A stretch of DNA of 64,000 nucleotides from the NCBI GenBank assembly GCA_033220425.1, contig CM065649.1, positions 2,852,001 to 2,916,000 of the forward strand, in the 5' to 3' direction. Shown piece after piece: positions 21,563 through 34,507 of this stretch; positions within the stretch are counted from its first letter, which is position 1; each line of letters begins with the position of its first letter. Below the pieces are notes generated by a model. That model had not been told where the DNA came from. It ran no database searches and was given only the letters and a program-made list of their open reading frames with translations. Position numbers and translations under genes: made by a program. The DNA is from Lepraria neglecta. Taxonomy: Eukaryota; Ascomycota; Lecanoromycetes; Lecanorales; Stereocaulaceae.

Positions 21563-24500
21563 ATGGTTCCATCGCCGAGAAGGCAGAATCCGCAGCGCCA
21601 GCCATTGACTGTTTCACTGCGGAAAATCTGCAAAGACTATCCGGCCGGGGCTGGCGTTCTCAGAGAGCTGCTCCAGAATGCCGACGACGCCGGCGCTTCC
21701 ACTGTCGTATGTGTTGACCCATCACTCCGCGCTTCTCATCGCCTATCTTGACCAGCTCTAGAAATTCATCCTGGACACGAGCTCGCACCCGAAATCGCCC
21801 GTGCTCGTCGACGGTCTTTCCGACTATCAGGGTCCGGCTTTGCTAGCCTACAACGATGCACTCTTCTCGGAGAAAGACTTCTCATCACTAACGTCCTTGG
21901 GTGACTCGAAGAAAGTTCAAGATAAGGCCGCAACGGGGAAATTCGGCCTCGGATTTAGCTCTGTAAGCTTCGTGCGCATGTTGTGTTGCTATTCGATGGT
22001 GACTAGTACTAGGTTTACAACTGGACCGATTGTCCATCAGTGTTATCGGGATCAACGTTACTTTTCCTTGATCCTCACCATTCTTGGTCCCGAATCTTCG
22101 ATCCTCCCGGAGGTCCGGACTATGAATTTCCAGCTTCTGCCATGGATGAGGCCATGGCCAACCAGCTGCGTTGCTTTTCCCTCATCAACTCAGGATGGGA
22201 ATGCCCTTTCGACGGGACTATTATTCGAATACCTCTCAGAAACACGTCGCAGGCCGAGCGGAGCGACATTTCCACGAGGGAGACATCTACACACGACGTT
22301 CGATCAGCGATGGACAGCTTCGCCAACGAGATGGGTTCCAACGGGTTACTTTTCTTGAAATCCGTTCAACGCATCGTTTTATCTATTGATAGCCAGCAAC
22401 TCGATGAAGTCGAGATTGTCAATAGACAAGACTTGGTTGGGTGAATCGATGTCCATGATTGCTGCGCCTGAGCTAACCCTCATAAGGCCGAAACAACGTG
22501 TTAAGGACATTCTAGATGGTGTCCTAAATCACGGAAACCTAGCCGGAGGCGAAGTCTATCACGAGGTCCACCTTCGACACCGAGCTCCGAAGCGAGAAAC
22601 TGTGAAGACTTTTGGTGTATTAAACTTCGTGGCCGGGTCGATTCCCGACGCTTCATTGGCAAGTTGGGCCGCGTCGGAGAAATTATTTCCTTGGGTTGCA
22701 GTCGCAGCTCCTCTCACGGTTCGTTTTGCTGCATCATCTGAACCGGAATCTGACAACGTCCAGGATCCTGGTAAGAGCGGGGAGCCGGGGCGCCTCTACT
22801 CGGTTTTGCCTCTGCCAATCCCAACCGGTCTGCCTGTTCACATTCATGGGCTTTTTAGCATCTCTGCAGATCGTTCCAGGCTACACGGACTTGGTGATAG
22901 TGGTGTGCACGATGATCGACCAGAGTCTTGGAACAAATTTCTCTTCAGTCAGATGATTCCGGGGGCTTGGGCAAAACTTCTTGTTAACGTCTGCCAAAAC
23001 TGTCAGGCGCAAGACCTCTTCCATCTATGGCCGACAACCACCTCCGAAGTCCATCGGTGGTGGTACGGCATGATTCGTGCGGTCATGGATATAGCTTCGC
23101 AAAATGACGACCCCGTGTGGTTCACAGAACTTGGATATGTGTCTTTGCAGGATGGACTCTTGGCTTCAGAGGCTATCAACGTCCAGCAAAAAAGAGCATT
23201 TCGAGAAGCTGAGCTTCGAATCATCTACTTGACAGACGAATTACTTGAAGAAGCCCGTCAGACACTAGGAGGTCGAAGTCTCCGTCCTCGAACAGTTTAC
23301 GAAGGTCTTCGACAAATTCGTAGCTTCGAGCACCTATCAAGCCAATCAAAGTTGGTAGTATTGGAATATCTTCAGCATGAAATTCCCCTGACAGACCTGG
23401 CTGCCTTGCAGATATTTCCTTTCAACGACGGAATTTTTCGTTCACTCACATCGCCACCGATTTTTCTACATCGTGATATCTTTGACAAGAAGCTTTTTCA
23501 AAGACAGCCGGACAGCACCTTAGACACCGATCAGGTATCGGGAGCCACGTCGAGCTGGCTTCATGAGCGAGCAAAAGAGGACGATTCGATCGTGCGTTAT
23601 CGAAATCCCACAGACCTTTGTGATTATTTCTTGAATCATATAGCCAATGGATCGAGCGACACACTTGCATTTGATAGGGAAGAAAGGTCAATGCTGAGTG
23701 AAGTCTGGGAGTGGATTATGCGACACTGCCAGGGAGATTTGCCCCTACCAGCCCTCGGATCTTTGTGGTTGGTGCCACTTCGCGATTCTGGCGTCCGAAA
23801 GCTGATCCCTTCGGATGTTTCAAATTCCGCTACGTGGTTTGAGAACGGCAAAGGGAAAGAAATAGCGCTCAAAATCATCGCTGTCGATCCCAGCAAAGCC
23901 CCTAAGCTCGTAGCGGATGATGCTTTGAGCGATGTGGCCCTACAATGTTTGCTTGCATTCGCAGAGAAAGAAAGCTTGCTTCGCCTGAAAGACGGAAACA
24001 AGCTTGAATACTTTCTGAAGTTCTTAGAAGAGGCGCGGATCCTGCTCCAGAACGCTACCGAAGACGTGAAAGACTCAGTCTTTTGTATGGTAAAGGAACT
24101 CTATCGGAGTCGGAAGGGTATTAACATCAACATCGACACCGACGTTTTGAGATCTCTCTGCATTTTTAAGGAGATTCAATGGCCGGTTGACGCAACGGGA
24201 TCGTCGACGATGATTCGATCCTCGACCGACTTGACGAGAAACGTCACTTTCGTAGGAATGAGAAAGCTTGTGCCTCTCCCGTTGTCATCGACCCAGGTCT
24301 TCCTCGAAGCCACTGACGAATGGGCACGCTCGCTCTTCGAAGATTTGAATCTAGTAAGATGCTTGGGCCAGATACAAATACTAGAAGAACTCGTCATCCC
24401 AGCTTTGCAAGATAGTAGCTATGAGCATATGACCTCGAAATTCCGTCTCGATGTTACCGAGATGCTCTTTCAAAATTACTTCCGACTCTCTACCTCCGCT

Positions 24501-27500
24501 CAAGCCTGCATTCCAAGTCTCCCGGTCGTTCCATTGGAGAGACGGAAAGAGGACCAAAGCCTGATTTTTGCTTGCCCCGTGGACGTCGTGGACCCGCATC
24601 AATCTGCGCTTGTGAGTCTTTACTTTGAAGATGAAATGACCGTGCCGGAAATGCATTTTTACCATCGATTTTCAGGAGTCCTCGTAAGTTGCGGGATGAT
24701 GAACAGGGTGGATGAGCGTCTCGTCCTCGACCGCATCAGCACCTATGCGAGAAAGCAAGTACCATTCGATGTTGTAGCTTCCCGAGCCGAGAAACTCCTT
24801 CAATCACCCATCTGCGCAGACAGCTCACGGCCCGATGAATTCACCCAGTCCGTTCGAAATTGTGTGTGGCTGCCAGCACAGAGTCCAGAAAGATCGCATT
24901 CCCTCACCAATTCTTTCGAATGTCGAGACAGTGACGAGGAGCCATTTGTCGGCCGTGTGTGGCACACCCTACCATTCCGGGTGGAGCAAAGCTGGAGATC
25001 GATATTGGGCTGGCAGAACCGCATCCAAGTGGACGTACTGATGTCTCAACTTGTCAGAAGCATAGACGCCTCGGACGTTCCTTCTGTTGAGCAAACACTC
25101 TTCTACCTTGATGGAAATTACGCGTTTGAAGATTACGTGAGACGCTTGTCGGGGTTGAACTTTATTCGGAGCAGCAACGGGTTGTTTATCAGCCCCGCTC
25201 AGGCGTGTCGAGACGGTGGCGAAAGGCTGATGCCGTATCTTTACAATGTGGATTCGCGATTCTGGAGTGATCACGTCGGGATCATGACACATGCAAATGT
25301 CCCTAAAATTCCGGACCTGGAACGGCTCCATGACGTGCAAAAAGCTCTTGAATCGAAGGGCGCTTTGGATGAAGCGGATCTTGACGTAGCAGTCGAAATC
25401 GCGCACATTTGGGGCTCTCAGAGCCCCGAATCCTTTTACAGCCTGAAAGTGCCAGATGACACGGGGTTGCTTGTGGATGTGTATAGCCTGATGTTCAATG
25501 ATGCGCCGTGGGTGTCAGACGTGAATCGTGCCGTGGCCCACCCAAAGCTCTCTCGAGCCATCGCGGACCGATTGAAAATGCAGCCTGTCAGTGACCTGTT
25601 GAGGAACGGGGATCTCGGTATATCAGACATCGACGAGGACGAGTTCAATCAATGTGAAGAGGTCGCCGACGGGATCAGAGATACTTTGGATCGTTATACC
25701 AGGGAGTCCACATTTCACGAGTATCTTGCAAACGCCGACGATTGCGGTTCTGCGTCTGCGGTCAACTTTTTGTTTGATGGGACTAGCTACAACACCGAGC
25801 ATTTGCTGACGACGGACTTGAACAGCCTCCAAGGACCTGCCGTGTTAATTCATAACGATGGCGGTGAGCAAGCCTTCATAACGCTGAATTGATAAGTACT
25901 GATACAGCTGGCATTAGTGTTCACGGAGTCGGATTTTGAAGGCTTGAAACATGTTGGGCGAGGAAGCAAACGCGACGACCCAACGACCATCGGAAAGTTT
26001 GGGAGAGGCTCTCAGACAATGTATCATTGGACCGACGTGCCGATGATCTTATCCGGATGTCATCTTCTGATCTTGGAGTGAGAAATCCACCCCAGTACAC
26101 GAAGTTCTTTTGACTGACGATCTCTCAGTCCTCTACGGAAGTATCTCCCATTCAACTATCGCACAAGGCAGAAAAAGCCTGGCGTCAAGGTCAAATATGC
26201 CAAACTCAAAACCACCTGCCAGGATCAACTTGCTCCATTCGAGGGTTTGTGGGGTTTCAACAGCGAACATGACTTCTACGCCGGCACTATCTTTCGCTTC
26301 CCCCTGCGCAGCAAAGGAACGGAGTCAGAGTTACTAGAATCTGTGCGCTGTCCAGATTTGACCATGACTATTCAAATATTTCGAAACTGTCTAGACGAGG
26401 CTCGTTTGACGCTTCTTTTCCTACGAAACATTAATCGCATCGACTTTTGCATCAGGCATGACGCGAATTTAAATTGGAGAGTCAGTCGTGGAAATTGGCC
26501 GGAGGGTGGCACGTTTTCTGACTGGGCTAATGTCATCGTGGAGCGTTGCAACTCGCAGGATAAAGTCATGTGTACAACGGAACGATGGTGGCGTGTGATC
26601 GTCGACGTGCATGACGCCCCGGCCGACCTTCAACATCGTCACAAACGAAGAATGAAATACGTGGAATGTGGAATCGCAGCCCGCGTTACGACGGATGAAG
26701 AAGCTACGGAACCTTCTTTGAATTGTCTGAAGTCCAGATTTTTCAATTGCGTCCCACTAAAATTCGAATCGACGTTACCTGTCCAGGTCCACGCCACATT
26801 TCTCCTCTCAGGTGACCGACAGAACATTGCCACTGAAGAGACCTCACAAGATGCCGGTTCTGAATGGAACAACTGGCTTCTGAAAAAGAAAATTCCACAG
26901 GTCTATCTTCAGTTTCTCGAAGATGTTGGAAGAAAGATCGGCCACGATGTGTATGGCTTTTTCCCGATCGAACCCAACAGAAGGCAACAAAGTCTGTCCG
27001 ATCTGGTCCGAGCTGCGTTTTGGGAAGAAGTCAAGTCTTCTCATCACCGATTATTCCCTGTTGTGAAACCCGTCCAGATCGAAGATATAAGGAAATACAG
27101 CGCAATGAGACCGAGTCGCCGCCAAGCCCCTAAGTTGGTGGAGCCTGGGCATGCCGTGTTTGATCTCATGGACAATCAAAGATCCCATGCATTTCGACCG
27201 CTGCTGTCAAATTGTTCGGAGAATCTAGTGTGCCCACCTTCGCGACTCGCCAAGCATGTGAGAAATGTTCCTCAATTCAACTTCGTGACACCTTCTCTCA
27301 TTCGACGTGTCCTACAATCCGACAAAGCCGTCCAGTATGTCGAAAGCATGATGCGAACGAAGAGCGACACCTTTTCTATTTTGTTATCGTACATCATCCC
27401 AGGAACCGATAGTGACTTCGTCGAGCTCGATGGTTGCACAATTCTGCCCCTCATGGATGGAAGTTTGGGAACATTATCGCTGAGGCCTGGGAACGCCAAA

Positions 27501-30056
27501 GCGAAAAACAATCACGCGATTTTCTCCGCGGGCGCCGAATGCCGCAGCCTATTTTCATTTGCGTCGTCACACTTTTCTCAAGACAAAGGGAACGAAAATT
27601 TTGTGGAAAAGATTTTGGGCTCGGGCCTGTTGAATCTTGAAAGGTTCGAAAAGCGTCACGTAGATGGGATGCTAAGATGCAAGGAATCTTGGGCAGTCGA
27701 TTCGACGTCGAAGAAGTGGCTGTCTGATTTCTGGGACTATATGAATTCGACTTCTGAATTGGCAGAGTATCCCATCAAACCGGAGCCTTTGGACTTGGAG
27801 TCTCTTCAGCATTTTCCTCTTCTTCTTTGTCACCGAGATGGCACGGAGACGCTGAAAAGTTTACACTATTTTCGAAATAATCCAGCCGTCCTGAGCTCGG
27901 ATATCGAAACACACGAGGATCTTTATGCTGACTTTTCAGAACTGGACATTGTCGACTCTAGAACCATCCCCGCGAGCTATCGTGAAGCTGAAAAATCCCT
28001 GTTGGATTTAAATTCGATGAATCGCTTTTTAAGGAGCGTAGAGATTGTGGCGAAGCGAGGTACTCAGAGCGTTACTGAATTTGTGAGATCCAGATTAAAG
28101 GAAAGGAACGTTGAGGTCTGTTGGCCCTAATTTTTGATTTTATTAAAACGTGCTGAAATGTGTGTGAAGACTTTACGAGCCATCGTCATGAGTTTCTCGC
28201 CCGGAGTTGATCCCTCGCTGTCCAAAGTTACAAACGATCTTCCTCTGTGGCGGCGTATCTCGTCTGAATATGGGTACCTGACCGCCAAGGAAGCTCTCGT
28301 GGCCCAAGATTCAGCGTTTGTGGTACCGTGGATGAATGACTACCATCGATTCACAGATGACAAGTCGCTTCGAATGAAAACAGTCGACAATGTCCGATTG
28401 CTGGAAGATTACGTCCTTCCAAATCTTCCGAAGCTAGTCGACGAAAACCGCAAAGGTTCATACCTTCGGCTGGTGAATACTATAGCTTACGAGCCTTCTA
28501 TGAAGCGGAAGAAAAGCAAAAAGAATAAGGCTCGATATTTAATCCCATTGATGGAGTATCGTCTTGCTGCCCGACAGGATGGTGAGCTTTGCCTTGCGTC
28601 TACTCTTTATGATCACAGCGACGCGGTCTTTGCCGCCGCTTTTCGCTCCGAGGCTTCAAGTAAGTTTTTGATGCCTGAGGCTCGATTTGATCTATCGTTT
28701 TGGCACGAACTTGGTCTTCGCCGTCGTGAGTGTGGCAAGTTCAAAGGGCCGCATTATCTGGCCTGTCTACACGCCCTTCAACGCCGATTGACCAGTACCG
28801 CGGACCCGCACTTGGCGGCTGACATTCCGGTCGTTCTCTACCCTCTTTGCGCGAATGATGGCTCCTTGAACGACTTGGGCCCAACCACATGGAGCGCCAT
28901 AGCCAAATCAGCTGTGTTTCCTGTAACCTTGGCGTCGGGAAACGAGCCCGAGTATCGTAGGGGTCGGATTGAAGCCTTAACGTCGCAAAAGAACACACTG
29001 AGCCTGGAGAACATCGTTCGACGTAAATTTGCTGCAGTGTGCTGGAGCCAGACGCCCTTCGCGCTTCATGAACCGTCGATCGCCTCGATTCAAAAAAGCG
29101 AGTTAAAGAGCCAGCCAAATTGCGCGATGGTGTGGGAACATTTGATGTTTCTTGCTGAATGCGCTCAGTCAGTCGAGGAGGCTGAAATTGAAAGCTTTGT
29201 AAGCGATCTTCAGAGAACCTACGAATTCCTCCATCTCAATCAGCAGGAGAGCAAAGATACGTTCAGCCACCCAGATGCGGCCATATGGTTGAACGTGGAG
29301 GCGACCAACTCGAATCTGATTCCCCATCACGTTCTTCAGTCATCGTGGACCAGCCTTGAGAACCTGATACTCGACAGTCCGTGCGATGCATCCCCCCTCA
29401 TGATGGTCCATCCGTTCTTGGGACGCTTTTCGAGTTTATTGAAAGAAGTTGGATGCAAATCCATGTATTATCCATCAATTGCGCTCCCCTCCTTGAATCG
29501 ATCCGAAACGGCCTTTGCTGCTGTACGGCAGCTGCGCGAGAACGGTATCCTTACCGATGTAAGGCTCGAGGCTGAAGGAAACGTGATTTCCGCTCATAAA
29601 GTCATCCTTGCCAGCCGATCTCTGTATTGCAAAAAGCAGTTCCACGGACCGTGGGCCTTTATTTCCGACAGCAATGTGAAGAGCAAAGTCATCAAATTAG
29701 ACGACATGACGTACGCAACTCTCAAGACCCTAGTGGAGTACTGCTACAACGAACACTTTGACTGGGCCGCTGGCATGCGAGTCAAAGAGGAAGAGGACTT
29801 GTCGGTAACTGCAGATAAGCTTGACGCGTTACTCGAAGTTCTTGTAGCTGCAGATCGGTGGCTGATGCCGGACCTGCATCTTGACGCCCACCGGCAGGTG
29901 ATCGCCGGCATCCGGTTCTTCGTTCGACCCGAAAATGTCAAACAAGTGGAAAAGGTGGCCGACGAGGCGAATGCAGAGGAGTTGAGGAAGTATTGCCAGG
30001 AATATAGCATCCGGAACGCGGAGGCTGTTTTATTGGCCAACGCGGAGACTGGATGA
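21563..30056 (+). CDS. Giant sacsin-like protein: two HSP90-like ATPase regions plus BTB domain
   Basis: Exons: 21563-21706, 21762-21962, 22013-22440, 22487-25863, 25918-26077, 26129-28115, 28170-30056; introns of 46-55 nt with GT...AG ends, all frame-preserving. Product about 2,727 aa. Residues ~15-140 are a sacsin-type GHKL ATPase: PAGAGVLRELLQNADDAGAS (N-box), GPALLAYNDALFSEKD, GKFGLGFSSV-YNWTDCPS. A second unit at ~1320-1440 reads EYLANADDCGSAS, GPAVLIHNDG-VFTESDFEGL, GKFGRGSQTMYHWTDVP. Residues ~2550-2640 form a BTB/POZ domain (TDVRLEAEGNVISAHKVILA). Sacsins are co-chaperone-like; BTB suggests cullin-3 or dimer coupling (inference). The last intron is doubtful: 28116-28169 (GTCTGT...GAAG) is atypical, in frame, and contains TAA at 28128-28130. 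The alternative is one nonsense codon. Start chosen at 21563; 21431 is in frame upstream. Confidence 0.85.
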
Positions 30057-31163
30057 ATGTGGTCAATGATGTCGCACTGAATTCATCACAGGGGTCTTCG
30101 CGTCTTAACTTTTTGGCATGGCTTTCGGTGGGCTGCGGCTGCCCATTCAATCTATCTTCCATTACTCAACCATTCCATAATGTTCATCGTGTTGTTGGAA
30201 TGATCTCCAGACCTCTGCATGCCTTCGGCGAGGCTGCATGGTCGAAATCCTTTGGTCATCAAAAATTGGTGTGAAATTGTATAAGGTTGAGATTAACACT
30301 TGGTACCATTTAAAACTTGGCACGCTGACTCCATCTGCAAGAAACCGTGACACGTTCTTCTGTGCGCATGTGATGCAAAAATCATCAGAGGCATTGGTCA
30401 CGTGAAATTGATATTCGCTGACCCAACTGCTCGCAAATCAGGAATCAGCAGGGTCTATTGAGGAAATGTCTATCCAACGGTCTTACAGGAGTCTCGATCG
30501 GAAACAGCTCGGGCGAACATCTCCACCGTGCCCCATCATATTGTCCCAAGGGGTTGTGCATCTTCCTCACCTTTTGCGGACTCCATCATTGAACCTGTTC
30601 TAGGGTAGTATAGCAATCGAATTTTGCGGCGATTGCAAACCACCATCCTTTGCGTAATGTATGGCATCTCTGCCGTTGCTGGGCTGGCAAGTTGTGATTA
30701 GTAGATAATAAGGCACGACGCTAGGATCAGTCTCATTTCAGAATCAATGGAGAGGCATATCATGGAGTTTGCTTTTTCAGCATATCGCTTTCGAGCGGCG
30801 GGTCCACCTCATCCCCGGCTTCAACCTACCTATAGCGCCTCGGGCCTTCTGCAACGGTGTTCCAATCATCATCGTCATAGAGCCGATAATAACATACCAA
30901 GTTTTCCGCCGCTGACTGCAAAATTCTACTCACCTCCACCGTGTGCGGACACGAGCAGCGGATGTACGTGACGAGAGACTTCAGATAGGGATCTGTGTAC
31001 CGTGTAGTGTTGTAACGAGAGTGCCGGTCAGCAGACAAACCCTTATGTGTGCGGAAAGAGAAATCGTTTGTTTGTAGAACAAAACTATTGATGGTCTTGT
31101 TTTTGAGGAGTATTGACGGGATTGTGGTTCCTATGATTTGCTATCTACACAATCTTGGACTCC
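30057..31163. other. Intergenic, no gene recognised
   Basis: A convergent region between the sacsin-like gene (+) and the RBR gene (-), likely holding both 3' ends. Frames up to ~79 codons have no recognisable motif. Confidence 0.45.
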
Positions 31164-33446
31164 TTAATCACCATATCCAGGATCATAGAAGCTACCATGC
31201 TCTGCGCTCATATGACCATATGTATCCGAGCTCATACCAAAAACCCTCATACATACCCAGCAGAGATGTGCCCCACAGGTTTTGCATTTTATGTGGTTGC
31301 AGCCTTCCGACTTCTGGATCGTGCACCCACACTTTGGGCAATCTCTCGCATCGTTCTTCTTCTTCCAATCAGCGAAAGCGTCGTCGCCAAGTATGGCACT
31401 TTTGTATTGGTCGCACGTGAGGCCTTCATGGCTGACGGCTCCGCACTTGGTACAGACCGAGGTGAGACACGTAGAACAGGTAAATATTTTGCCATCATCG
31501 GACACTTCATAAACCTGATCGCAATCGGCGGTTGGACAGTACTGATAGTTGCCTGGATGCGTACGGACGTGGCGCGTGAAGGACCTCTCGAGCAGTTTGT
31601 CAAGTTGATCCCGAGTCAAAGCAGCTTCAAGCTCGGTAAACGAAATGACAGCTTGACAGTTTCCCGAAGAGCCTAGGCATCTGATGGGAATATTGTCGTC
31701 ACCAGTCGAGAGGCACTGGTTTACAAAGCACTCCCTGTCGTACACGTGCCCGCACGGAGTTGTGAACGTTTCCGTAATATCACACCAACATACAGCACAG
31801 GTGAGGTACTCTTCGACGGTACTTTTGGTATCAGTAGTTGGACCGGACCCTTCCCGGAGAATGGCTCTTGCCCAATCGGCATCTTCAGGTGATCCATGTA
31901 GGGTAATTGTTTTCGGGCTTGTCGTGACATTGAGACGAGCGGCGGTCTTCCCAAGCTTTCTGACAATTTTTCGATACGCGGCCTGATGTGCTGCTTCGGG
32001 CACCTTACCATCCAGATCAATGTTGAACGTGGAGACCGCTAGATCATCAACAGTTTTTAGGAGAGCAGATTCAACGATAGCTCTGTTTGTTTCATTTCCG
32101 TACAAGCTCAAGATACATTTCCTGGCGTTGCGATAGATGAAGACATCGTGTAGCTTTCCAAGGTTATTCAAGTATGCCATGCCCTCTGTTTTTAGGAACA
32201 GTTCATGCCAGACGATGTCCCTGCCTCCTCTTGCCGTGTGCCCATTCAGAATCTTGTCCACTGCAGCTTTGGCCTTCCCCACTTCCTGTGCCGTGTTGGA
32301 GATAATATGAAGGGTGGTGAATCGGTGGGCTTTGTCCGTCGATGGGTAGGATTTGATTTCCAAATAGTTTTTTGAACGAAAGCTCTGCTGCACATTTGCA
32401 AGCTCCAACGAGATCGCAGAATACATCGAGGACAAGATCGAGACCTTCGCCTTGACCATATACGAAAGAAAAATCTTGGAGCCGCCTAGCTGAGGAAGCT
32501 TATAGCCGTTGAACTCAGTGATTGCTTTTGCGGCCTGCTCCATGGTTGAAAATGTTGCAGTTGCCTTGCTCTGGGCGCCTTTTGTACTCGAGGACATAGT
32601 CCAGAACTCAACAGTTCCTCTGGAAGATAAGAGCCTCTGTATGGCTTGGCCGATTGCTTCAGCGCTGGAAGAGTAGGAACTCTCTCCGAAAGTCACGCTT
32701 CGAGGTCGGCGTTGTCCGCAAGCCTCTTTCAACATCTTGGAGGTTGTCGATACATCCAGATTGCCTACTTTGACGTAGCACTGCCACGGTTTAGTCTGCT
32801 TGTTGACGGCCGTCCTGCATTCCAGCGTTCTGTTCAGGATCTTAGTATTGCCCAACTTCTGCGCAGCTTCATCCATGGACTGCGATGACGTGAACTCAAG
32901 AGTTGCAATCTTCGAGGGCTGGTACCAAGAGCAACTAACATTGCACATTTGTAGACGAGCTTTCGAGGCGGCAGCGGGTTCGATGCTGAGAACATCTCCA
33001 CCAGGACCGAATTTGACGAGAGCTCCACCTAGATCTCTAGCATTTGACTCAGTAGCCTTTGGAGGCTGCGCCTTTGGTATATCCTGGCTGTGTTGGCCGG
33101 ACTTTGGTTCAGAATGATCTTTTCTTGCCTGCTGTGGAATAGATTCATGCGCTTTCTCTTCTTCGCTTGTGGCATTATGCCGAAAGCGACATCTATCACC
33201 ATTCTTACATTTCCCTATGTTGAAATAGCGACAGCTGATTTCAGTCAATGGATCAGGGAAAGCAAACATGGGCGTTTTAGCAGGTCCTGTCGGATTACTG
33301 TCGGTGGTCCTATAAGATGGCACGAGATTCGGCGGACGAATGGCCGAATCAAGCTGCTCCTGGTTTGCTAGCTGAGTATGCTGAAAGTAGCATTGAGCAC
33401 CCCTTCCACAGCCGTTCTTACTAGAGAAGAATTTGCAGACAGGCAT
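31164..33446 (-). CDS. CCCH zinc-finger RBR E3 ubiquitin ligase
   Basis: Single exon, 760 aa from ATG 33446 (MPVCKFFSSKNGCGRGAQC). The frame opens further up to 33572, but that segment looks like a leader, perhaps with a 5'-UTR intron (GGTAAACTCACG...ACCAG). Order: CCCH finger at ~1-25, a second CCCH at ~70-95 (CRYFNIGKCKNGDRCRFRH), RNA-binding-like middle with RRM/KH-like segments, then a C-terminal RBR module: RING1 (CAVCWCDITETFTTPCGHVY), IBR (YCPTADCDQVYEV...CTKCGAVSHEG) and RING2 (CPKCGCTIQKSEGCNHIKC) with the active-site Cys in the GCNHIKC position. RBR ligases pass ubiquitin through that Cys. The CCCH fingers suggest RNA- or RNP-linked ubiquitination (inference). Intact. Confidence 0.9.
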   Translation of the reverse strand: MPVCKFFSSKNGCGRGAQCYFQHTQLANQEQLDSAIRPPNLVPSYRTTDSNPTGPAKTPMFAFPDPLTEISCRYFNIGKCKNGDRCRFRHNATSEEEKAHESIPQQARKDHSEPKSGQHSQDIPKAQPPKATESNARDLGGALVKFGPGGDVLSIEPAAASKARLQMCNVSCSWYQPSKIATLEFTSSQSMDEAAQKLGNTKILNRTLECRTAVNKQTKPWQCYVKVGNLDVSTTSKMLKEACGQRRPRSVTFGESSYSSSAEAIGQAIQRLLSSRGTVEFWTMSSSTKGAQSKATATFSTMEQAAKAITEFNGYKLPQLGGSKIFLSYMVKAKVSILSSMYSAISLELANVQQSFRSKNYLEIKSYPSTDKAHRFTTLHIISNTAQEVGKAKAAVDKILNGHTARGGRDIVWHELFLKTEGMAYLNNLGKLHDVFIYRNARKCILSLYGNETNRAIVESALLKTVDDLAVSTFNIDLDGKVPEAAHQAAYRKIVRKLGKTAARLNVTTSPKTITLHGSPEDADWARAILREGSGPTTDTKSTVEEYLTCAVCWCDITETFTTPCGHVYDRECFVNQCLSTGDDNIPIRCLGSSGNCQAVISFTELEAALTRDQLDKLLERSFTRHVRTHPGNYQYCPTADCDQVYEVSDDGKIFTCSTCLTSVCTKCGAVSHEGLTCDQYKSAILGDDAFADWKKKNDARDCPKCGCTIQKSEGCNHIKCKTCGAHLCWVCMRVFGMSSDTYGHMSAEHGSFYDPGYGD

Positions 33447-33866
33447 CGATATAGAGTGGGATGAGGACCTGGTGTTGGAGGTTAAAGACGTGAGTTTACC
33501 TTTTGTAGTTCGACGTTCCTCACTACCCCGCAGTCTCAGGGCCCACCAACACTCGGACAAGTCGATTAGCACACGACACTAGCTTACAGCTGAACAACCT
33601 GGCATCGCATGCATGGATGAGACTTTCATATGCAGTCTCACGTCAAACTAGTAAATTGAGATCTCGAGGTGTTTCGAAAATTTGCCACTGATGGGCATCT
33701 AAATGGACCCAACAAGACCAGAAGCAAATACAGCGGACCAGGGCGAAAATCATGCCGCAAACCCCGCATTATCGTGGCAGAACTCGAGAAGCGAGACACG
33801 GGCCAATCACACCTCCTTCACCACATAACAGAAAAAGTGTCATGCCGCTGACATGATACCCCAGCT

Positions 33867-34256
33867 GTGTTCGACGAGCACTCATTAATATCCCGGATGT
33901 ATGGAGACCTTGGATGTCAGCACCACCTTGTCCTAGAACGATACCATGAGAGACCAGACATTCCAGGTCTTACCCCGGTTGGCTTCGGAAGATGGGATAC
34001 GCTTCTCATCCAAGCACATCTTGAAGAAGAGTACGAAAGGCTACAAAAAGCCGTTCTGGAAATATCAATCAGCAATCCAGACGATACGAAAGAGAGGTTC
34101 CCGCAAGAAATGTCGTGGCGCTTGTTCCCAAGACACGGAGACCGCAGAATTCGTGACCGTATCGAAGACTCGATCTCAGAGCACGCAGTTGTCGAATTTT
34201 CCTTCTCGCTCGGGCCAAGAAGAGCTCTAGCCTCATCGCGACTCTTCACCTCATAG
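33867..34256 (+). pseudogene. DUF7514-like domain remnant
   Basis: The frame contains RPDIPGLTPVGFGRW, IQAHLEEEYERLQKAVLEI, SNPDDTKERFPQEMSWRLFP and RIRDRIEDSISEHA, matching my memory of a fungal domain of unknown function (DUF7514). The usual upstream half is not in frame and the protein ends soon after the domain, so it is probably a truncated gene. The opposite strand (33917-34306) is a shadow. Confidence 0.55.
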
Positions 34257-34507
34257 ATCCACGGTCGCCAAAACGACCTACGATCCCCAGAACCATCGCC
34301 GTTCAAAGCGTCAGACTCGTTCTACCCCCAGATTCAGCCTTAGTTTCTGCATACCTTCCCGCCCAGCTCGAGTGCGAACGAAAGCTACGCTCAAGCACTC
34401 CCTCTGATATTCAGTGGTACTTCGACAAGAACACACGTAAGCGTACCGAGAATGCGAAGAGGCAGGCAGAATGCGAGGAGCTATGGGGAGAGCCCGTGAT
34501 GAAATGA
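34157..34507 (+). other. Open frame without start, possible exon relic
   Basis: A third plus-strand frame stays open from ~34157 to TGA 34505-34507 and looks coding in its second half (VSAYLPAQLECERKL, then DIQWYFDKNTRKRTENAKRQ). It has no ATG and overlaps the DUF7514-like frame at its 5' end. It may be the displaced C-terminal part of that gene. Confidence 0.25.
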
